Shown here piece after piece: positions 58,288-64,000 of a DNA stretch of 64,000 nucleotides. Numbering within the stretch: the stretch's first letter is position 1; each line of letters begins with the position of its first letter. The DNA is taken from assembly GCA_902615915.1 (NCBI GenBank), contig CACMQQ010000001.1:1-64000 (forward strand), read 5' to 3'. Position numbers and translations under genes: made by a program. The notes below the pieces were generated by a model. The model saw only the letters and a list, made by a program, of their open reading frames with translations. It did no database searches and was not told the DNA's origin. Origin of the DNA: an uncultured Fidelibacterota bacterium. Its GTDB lineage: Bacteria; Fidelibacterota; Marinisomatia; Marinisomatales; TCS55.

Positions 58288-58851
58288 GTGGATAATTTAT
58301 CTAAAAAAGAGCGAAAATCTACTTTTTCAAAAAAAGAATTAATTGAAATAGGTCTTGGAAAATTTTTTGGCATGGACAGAGGTAAGCTCCCAATGCCTCC
58401 AATGCTCATGGTCGACAGAATACTTCATATTTCTGATAAAGGCGGTAAATATGAAAAAGGTGAAATAAAAGCAGAGCTGGATATCAGTAAATCACTGTGG
58501 TTTTTTGATTGTCATTTTAAGAGCGACCCGGTCATGCCTGGATGTCTTGGTTTAGATGGTTTTTGGCAGCTAATTGGTTTTTTCCTTACATGGACAGGAG
58601 GTAAAGGCAAGGGTAGAGCTTTAGGGGTCAAAGATTTGAAATTCAAGGGTCAGGTGAGGCCTTATCATGATAAAATTACCTATCAGATTGATATCAAAAA
58701 ATTTATAACAAGGCCCACCCACATGGTATGGGGGGATGCCGTATTAAAAGTCAAAGATAAAGCAATATACTTTGCCAAAGATCTCCAAGTTGGGTTGTTT
58801 GAATCCTTAAAATGGGACTATGGCAAAGATCCAGCGCTAGATCCTTTCTAA
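58288..58851 (+). CDS. fabA: 3-hydroxydecanoyl-ACP dehydratase/isomerase (FabA)
   Basis: LPMPPMLMVDRILHISDKGGKYEKGEIKAELDI, WFFDCHFKSDPVMPGCLGLDGFWQLIGFFL, GKGRALGV. Confidence 0.93.
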   Translation: MDNLSKKERKSTFSKKELIEIGLGKFFGMDRGKLPMPPMLMVDRILHISDKGGKYEKGEIKAELDISKSLWFFDCHFKSDPVMPGCLGLDGFWQLIGFFLTWTGGKGKGRALGVKDLKFKGQVRPYHDKITYQIDIKKFITRPTHMVWGDAVLKVKDKAIYFAKDLQVGLFESLKWDYGKDPALDPF

Positions 58852-58866
58852 TATAACTTTTTAGCC

Positions 58867-59964
58867 ATGTCACTCCAATGTGGAATAGTTGGGTTACCAA
58901 ATGTAGGCAAATCAACTATCTTTAATGCCTTAACTGCCTCTAACATACCTGCTGAAAATTATCCCTTTTGCACAATCGAGCCCCATATTGGAATCGTGCC
59001 ACTCCCAGATTCAAGGCTAAATGTTTTAGAAGAAATATACCAGCCTGAACAAACTATATCCGCTACCGTTGAATTCATAGATATTGCTGGTTTAGTAAAA
59101 GGCGCAAGCAAAGGAGAGGGTCTTGGAAATAAGTTTTTATCACAAATAAGACAAGTTTCAGCCATCATTCATGTAGTAAGATGTTTTGACGATGAAAATA
59201 TTACCCATGTTGAAGGCAAAATAGATCCATTAAATGATATTGAACTAATAGAAACAGAATTACTTTTGGCAGACTTAGAGACATTAGAGAAGAGTGAAAA
59301 AAGGCTTTTTAAATTGGCTAAAAATAATAAAAATGCCAAATTTGAGCACGACATAGTCCTTAGGCTTAAGAAGCACTGTGAAGGTGGAAGCTTAGCGAAA
59401 GAGTTCAATTCAAATAGTGCGGAATCACAATTTATTAAATCACTTTTTTTATTAACCAATAAACCATTTTTATATGTAGCAAACGTTGATGAAAATACTT
59501 TATTGAACAGAGATCAGAATTTATATTTAAATAAGCTAATTAAATATGTCACAAAAAAATCCGGCAGGTATGTAAGATTATGTGGGAAAATTGAACAGGA
59601 AATATCTGTTTTAGATAAAGAAGAAAGGAATGATTTTTTAAATGAGTATGGATTGAAAAATCCAGGATTAAATAAGCTAATCCAGGAAGGATTTAATTTG
59701 CTAGGTTTGCAGACCTATTTCACCGGAGGTCCTAAAGAAGTAAAAGCATGGACTATAAAAAAAGGTTCAACTGCTCCTGAGGCTGCTGGTATAATCCATA
59801 GTGATTTTGAAAAAGGTTTTATTAAGGCAGAAGTTATAAAATTTGACGATCTAAAGAAACTAATGTCAGAAAAAAACGTAAAAGAAGCTGGTTTAAGTCA
59901 ATTACATGGAAAAGATTACATTGTTGAAGACGGAGATTGTATCTATTTCCATTTTAATGTTTAG
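58867..59964 (+). CDS. ychF: Redox-regulated ATPase YchF (Obg-like GTPase family)
   Basis: LQCGIVGLPNVGKSTIFNALTASNIPAENYPFCTIEPHIGIVPLPD, TGS domain at C-terminus. Confidence 0.97.
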   Translation: MSLQCGIVGLPNVGKSTIFNALTASNIPAENYPFCTIEPHIGIVPLPDSRLNVLEEIYQPEQTISATVEFIDIAGLVKGASKGEGLGNKFLSQIRQVSAIIHVVRCFDDENITHVEGKIDPLNDIELIETELLLADLETLEKSEKRLFKLAKNNKNAKFEHDIVLRLKKHCEGGSLAKEFNSNSAESQFIKSLFLLTNKPFLYVANVDENTLLNRDQNLYLNKLIKYVTKKSGRYVRLCGKIEQEISVLDKEERNDFLNEYGLKNPGLNKLIQEGFNLLGLQTYFTGGPKEVKAWTIKKGSTAPEAAGIIHSDFEKGFIKAEVIKFDDLKKLMSEKNVKEAGLSQLHGKDYIVEDGDCIYFHFNV

Positions 59965-59972
59965 GAAAATTT

Positions 59973-60458
59973 ATGTGGTTTTTTATGATTTTCTCCTATG
60001 TCCTGTTATTTCTATCAGGGGTAGGATTAACAATGATAGGTTTAAATCATTATATAAACTTTTGGGCACAAGACCATATAACATTCGATCTTTTTGTTAG
60101 TATCATTTTCGTTGCAGGTCAAACACTTGTGATGTTTTTCTTTGTTGGGACGGGGGTAAATATTAGGGAATATCTAGAATTACACCCCAATCTAGATAAA
60201 AGCCTGTATCAAAGAATGTTGGTAATTAAAAGGAAATTGTATCCGCCCACTATGATGGTAACAATATTATTTGTAGCAATGGTCATTGTAGATGGAGCTT
60301 ATTTTATAGGAAAGATCTCTGAATGGTGGTTCCATATACTATACATTCTAACTGTTTTTTATTATATTAAGAGCTTGATTTATCAACATGATTCTTTCAA
60401 AAAAAGCACCGAAATTGTTCTAGAAATGACAGAAAATGAAAGGCAAGGTATTGGATAA
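59973..60458 (+). CDS. Uncharacterised four-TM membrane protein
   Basis: Hydrophobic segments; the following lipoprotein ATG starts 1 nt after its stop. Confidence 0.6.
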   Translation: MWFFMIFSYVLLFLSGVGLTMIGLNHYINFWAQDHITFDLFVSIIFVAGQTLVMFFFVGTGVNIREYLELHPNLDKSLYQRMLVIKRKLYPPTMMVTILFVAMVIVDGAYFIGKISEWWFHILYILTVFYYIKSLIYQHDSFKKSTEIVLEMTENERQGIG

Positions 60459-60459
60459 A

Positions 60460-63400
60460 ATGACCAATAAAAAATTTCTTTTATCATCTTTGTGCGCTAT
60501 AGTAATAAGCTGCTCAGATGATGTTGGTTGGAATAATAAAGAACCAATTAGCTACAGAGATTTAGCCTTTGATGAGGAATTATATGGAACAGGCCAAAAC
60601 GGTTTTTCTGAAATCTTTTCTACCTATACAGGTGTAAATGCATCTAATGATATATCCGAAAAAGAAATATTAGAAAACCAACATCTTATGCATGGTTCCG
60701 GTGTAGCGCTTGGTGATGTTAATGGTGATGAACTGATAGATATATATATACCCAGAATTAAAGAAGATAACGTTCTTTATATTAATAAAGGAGAATGGCA
60801 GTTTGAAGACTTTACTTTAGCTGCTGGCGTGGCAGCTCCAAATAGATATTCAAATGGTTCTGTTTTTGCTGACGTTGACGGAGATAGAGATTTAGATTTA
60901 ATCGTAACTGCACTAGGTGGTCCAAATAGTGTATTTATAAATGATGGAAATGGAATTTTCATTGAAAAAAAGTTAGAATCAAAACTGAATAATCCTGGAT
61001 CCACATCAAGCGCTCTAGCCGATGTTGATAATGATGGTGACTTGGATTTATACATAACAAACTATAAACGAAAAGCCATGCGCGACTCTTTACCACCGCC
61101 TGCCATAAGTTTTGATAATACTTTATATGAATCACCGAATGGTAAATGGGAGGTTATACCACCATTTAATAGAGAATATGAGGCAGAAGTTAAAGGTGAT
61201 AAGCTTTTTAGGTTTGAATTTGGCGAAGTTGATCAGTTCTATTTCAATGATGGAAAAGGAAATTTCAATCTGATTGACATAACCAAAGAAAATTTTTATT
61301 CATTTGATGGCAGTCCGATAGATAGCCACTTGAGAGATTGGGGGTTGGTAGCACAATTCAGGGATATGAACAATGATGGCCATCCCGACATTTACATTTG
61401 CAACGATTTTGAAAGCCCAGACAGGATATGGATAAACAATGGAGATGGGTCTTTCAGCGAGATCGAAAAAACCGCTGTAAGACATACAAGCAATTCTTCC
61501 ATGTCGGTTGATTTTACAGATTTAAATAAAGACGGTTACGTTGATTTCTTTGTTTCCGATATGCTTAGCCAATCGCACATTATGAAAAAGACTCAAATGG
61601 GTACCATGCTGCCAACTGTTTTATTGATCGGTGAAATTGAAAATAGACCTCAATACATGAGAAATACCCTATTCTTAAATCGTAAAGATCACACTTTTAG
61701 TGAAATAGGTCAGTATAGCAAAACTTACGCTTCCGAATGGTCCTGGGCTAGCGCGTTTATGGATGTTGATCTGGATGGAAATGAGGACATGCTTATTACA
61801 ACAGGGCATGTTTATGATGTACAAGATTCAGACTCAATTGAAAAGCAGAAAAAAGTGGCTTCTTCGGTGCGATCCTTTGATGAATACAAGAGAATGCTTC
61901 TAAGTTTTCCTACGCTAGAATTAAAGAATGTTGCATTCAAAAATAAAGGGAACCTTAAGTTTGAAACGGTCAAAGATGCTTGGGGGATTGGAAAAGAAGA
62001 GGATATCTCTCATGGAATGGCTTTTGGCGACCTCGACAATGACGGAGATCTGGATGTTGTTATAAACAGACTTAATCAAAACGTTGGACTATTTCGTAAC
62101 GATACTAAGTCACCAAGGGTCTCAATACGCCTTGAAGGCAAAGCGCCTAATACAAATGCAATAGGTGCAAAGATAGAAGTTATTGGTAAAAATTCTATTC
62201 AATCGCGTGAAATAATATCAGGAGGAAGATATTTATCTGGAAGCGATCACTTACAGGTTTTTGCAGCTAACGAGGGGGAAGTGATGTCAGCGATTATTAC
62301 ATGGAGAAATGGAAGCCAAACAAAAATCGATTCCCTCTTTGCAAATAGAGAATATACCTTTCGCGAAAAGAATACTTTCTATCCTAAAAAAGAAGACAAG
62401 CCAATTAAGCAGCTATACGAAAATGTAAGTGGCCTTATAGACCATAAACATATTGAAAAATCTTTTGATGATTTTGCGAAACAAAGCCTATTGCCAAACG
62501 GATTTAGTCAGATTGGACCGGGTGTGTTGTGGATGGATATTGATAACGATAATGATGAAGATGTATTCATTGGCGGGGGGAATGGTGGCTCAATCGATTA
62601 TTACAGAAATGATGGTGATTCATTTTCAGCTTTTTCAATCGAAAATAAGTTAGAAAATGATGCAACTGCGCTATTAAGCTCGACAAATTCTGATGGGACT
62701 GTAGGTCTAATAGCAGCATTTTCAAATATCGAAGATGCGACTATTGGGCCTAGTATAATTAAAAATTATACTAGATCTGGTGAAAAAAAAATTAATTCTA
62801 TTGAAGACATGATTGGTCCAATGTCTCAATCAGATATTGATAATGATGGAGATCTAGACCTTTTTGTTGGCGGAAGGTGGAAACCAAACGAATACCCTAA
62901 GGCGTCTTCTTCAAAAATATATATAAATGATAATGATAACTATATTTTAGACAAAAATAATCTTGATATTTTAAATGAAATTGGAATGGTAACTTCATCG
63001 GTTTTCTCTGATATTGATAACGATAATGATCAAGATCTTATTATCGCGCTTGAATGGGGCCCAGTGACGATTTTAGAAAATGTCAACGGTAGATTTAAGA
63101 ACTCTACAGAAAAGGTTGGATTAAAAAATTACAAAGGATGGTGGAATGGGGTTACCACTGGAGATTTTAACAATGATGGTTTGGTTGATATTGTTGCTAC
63201 AAACTGGGGATTAAATACTAAATATCATTTTTCACCTGATCATCCAAGAGTTGTATATTTTGATGATTTTGATAATAACAATGTGCTAGACATTGTTGAA
63301 GCACATTTTGATGATGATTTTAGTAGTCTTGTTCCTGAAAGAGGTTTTTCATGCATGTCAAATGCTATGCCATTTATTAGGGATGAAAAAGAAACCTTTT

Positions 63401-64000
63401 TAAATTATGCACAATCTAACTTGTTTGATATATTTGGCAATGAGCTGAATAGCGCACCCTCTCTTGAGGCAAATACTCTTGAATCAATGGTATTTCTTAA
63501 TTCGAAAAAAGGATTTATTCCAATAAAATTACCATTTGAGACACAAATGACAACTGGAATGCACGCTGGTGTCTCAGACATGAACGGTGACGGAAATGAT
63601 GACATTTTTATCAGTCAAAACTTTTTTGCCGTTCAAAGAGAAACTGACAGAAATGATTCAGGAAGAGGCTTGATCATATTAGGTGATGGTAAAGGTAATT
63701 TCAAGACCATGCCAGGTCAAGAAAGCGGTATCTTAGTTTATGGTGAACAAAGGGGATCTGCTTTCGCAGATTATAATAATGACAAAAAAGTTGATTTGAT
63801 AGTGACACAAAATGGAGCCCGGACAATGCTCTTTAAAAATAAACTATCTAAACCTGGGCTAAGCGTAAGGCTGCACGGGCCAAAGAAAAATCCTTTAGCT
63901 TTCGGCAGTAGTGTTCAAATTGAATATTCTGATGGAAGCAAGGGGCCTAAAAGAGAAATCCGATCAGGTGCCGGTTATTTATCTCAAGATTCCCCTGTAC
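60460..64000 (+). CDS. Large FG-GAP/VCBS repeat lipoprotein with ASPIC/UnbV modules (CRTAC1-like), truncated by the window edge
   Basis: Open frame from ATG 60460: MTNKKFLLSSLCAIVISCSDD...; repeated DVNGDELIDIYI, DVDGDRDLDLIV, DVDNDGDLDLYI; IGAKIEVIGKNSIQSREIISGGRYLSGSDHL; no stop before 64000. Confidence 0.85.
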   Translation, partial: MTNKKFLLSSLCAIVISCSDDVGWNNKEPISYRDLAFDEELYGTGQNGFSEIFSTYTGVNASNDISEKEILENQHLMHGSGVALGDVNGDELIDIYIPRIKEDNVLYINKGEWQFEDFTLAAGVAAPNRYSNGSVFADVDGDRDLDLIVTALGGPNSVFINDGNGIFIEKKLESKLNNPGSTSSALADVDNDGDLDLYITNYKRKAMRDSLPPPAISFDNTLYESPNGKWEVIPPFNREYEAEVKGDKLFRFEFGEVDQFYFNDGKGNFNLIDITKENFYSFDGSPIDSHLRDWGLVAQFRDMNNDGHPDIYICNDFESPDRIWINNGDGSFSEIEKTAVRHTSNSSMSVDFTDLNKDGYVDFFVSDMLSQSHIMKKTQMGTMLPTVLLIGEIENRPQYMRNTLFLNRKDHTFSEIGQYSKTYASEWSWASAFMDVDLDGNEDMLITTGHVYDVQDSDSIEKQKKVASSVRSFDEYKRMLLSFPTLELKNVAFKNKGNLKFETVKDAWGIGKEEDISHGMAFGDLDNDGDLDVVINRLNQNVGLFRNDTKSPRVSIRLEGKAPNTNAIGAKIEVIGKNSIQSREIISGGRYLSGSDHLQVFAANEGEVMSAIITWRNGSQTKIDSLFANREYTFREKNTFYPKKEDKPIKQLYENVSGLIDHKHIEKSFDDFAKQSLLPNGFSQIGPGVLWMDIDNDNDEDVFIGGGNGGSIDYYRNDGDSFSAFSIENKLENDATALLSSTNSDGTVGLIAAFSNIEDATIGPSIIKNYTRSGEKKINSIEDMIGPMSQSDIDNDGDLDLFVGGRWKPNEYPKASSSKIYINDNDNYILDKNNLDILNEIGMVTSSVFSDIDNDNDQDLIIALEWGPVTILENVNGRFKNSTEKVGLKNYKGWWNGVTTGDFNNDGLVDIVATNWGLNTKYHFSPDHPRVVYFDDFDNNNVLDIVEAHFDDDFSSLVPERGFSCMSNAMPFIRDEKETFLNYAQSNLFDIFGNELNSAPSLEANTLESMVFLNSKKGFIPIKLPFETQMTTGMHAGVSDMNGDGNDDIFISQNFFAVQRETDRNDSGRGLIILGDGKGNFKTMPGQESGILVYGEQRGSAFADYNNDKKVDLIVTQNGARTMLFKNKLSKPGLSVRLHGPKKNPLAFGSSVQIEYSDGSKGPKREIRSGAGYLSQDSPV

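Overview
AT-rich bacterial chromosomal window, densely packed and mostly housekeeping. Gene content (LpxC-FabZ fusion, CarboxypepD_reg TonB receptor, type II glutamine synthetase, FG-GAP/ASPIC-UnbV lipoprotein) suggests a marine FCB-group bacterium such as Marinimicrobia/SAR406 or a relative; that lineage is inference. Recognisable blocks: galE; a CAT-anticodon tRNA followed by a small accessory region (about 2.5-6.8 kb) with an apparently frameshifted tyrosine recombinase; a TonB-dependent receptor; udk-adk-coaE; an NfeD/FloA operon; an envelope block (rseP, dxr, lpxA, lpxC-fabZ, lpxD, ompH/skp, bamA, uppS); mrp and ferredoxins; mutY; a family I.5-like lipase with a copper-monooxygenase-like cytochrome; glutamine synthetase II with an Lrp regulator; priA; rpsF-rpsR-rplI; hppA; pth-rplY-prs-tRNA-Gln-ispE-ispF-ispD; queA-ruvB; uvrA; a FabL-like SDR divergent from fabA; ychF; and a large CRTAC1-like protein running off the right edge. 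I found no CRISPR array, restriction or other known defence island, biosynthetic cluster or rRNA, and nothing I would confidently call a new multi-gene system. The best leads are lpxA with no canonical start codon (apparent ATT start one base after the lpxC-fabZ stop), an integrase whose missing Tyr-containing C-terminus seems to lie in the +1 frame past its stop, an unannotated 46-codon ORF directly upstream of the TonB receptor, an Mrp lacking its CxxC motif, a YX6K SDR opposite fabA, and an unnamed third gene in the NfeD-FloA operon. All family calls are from reading the protein sequences; no search was run.
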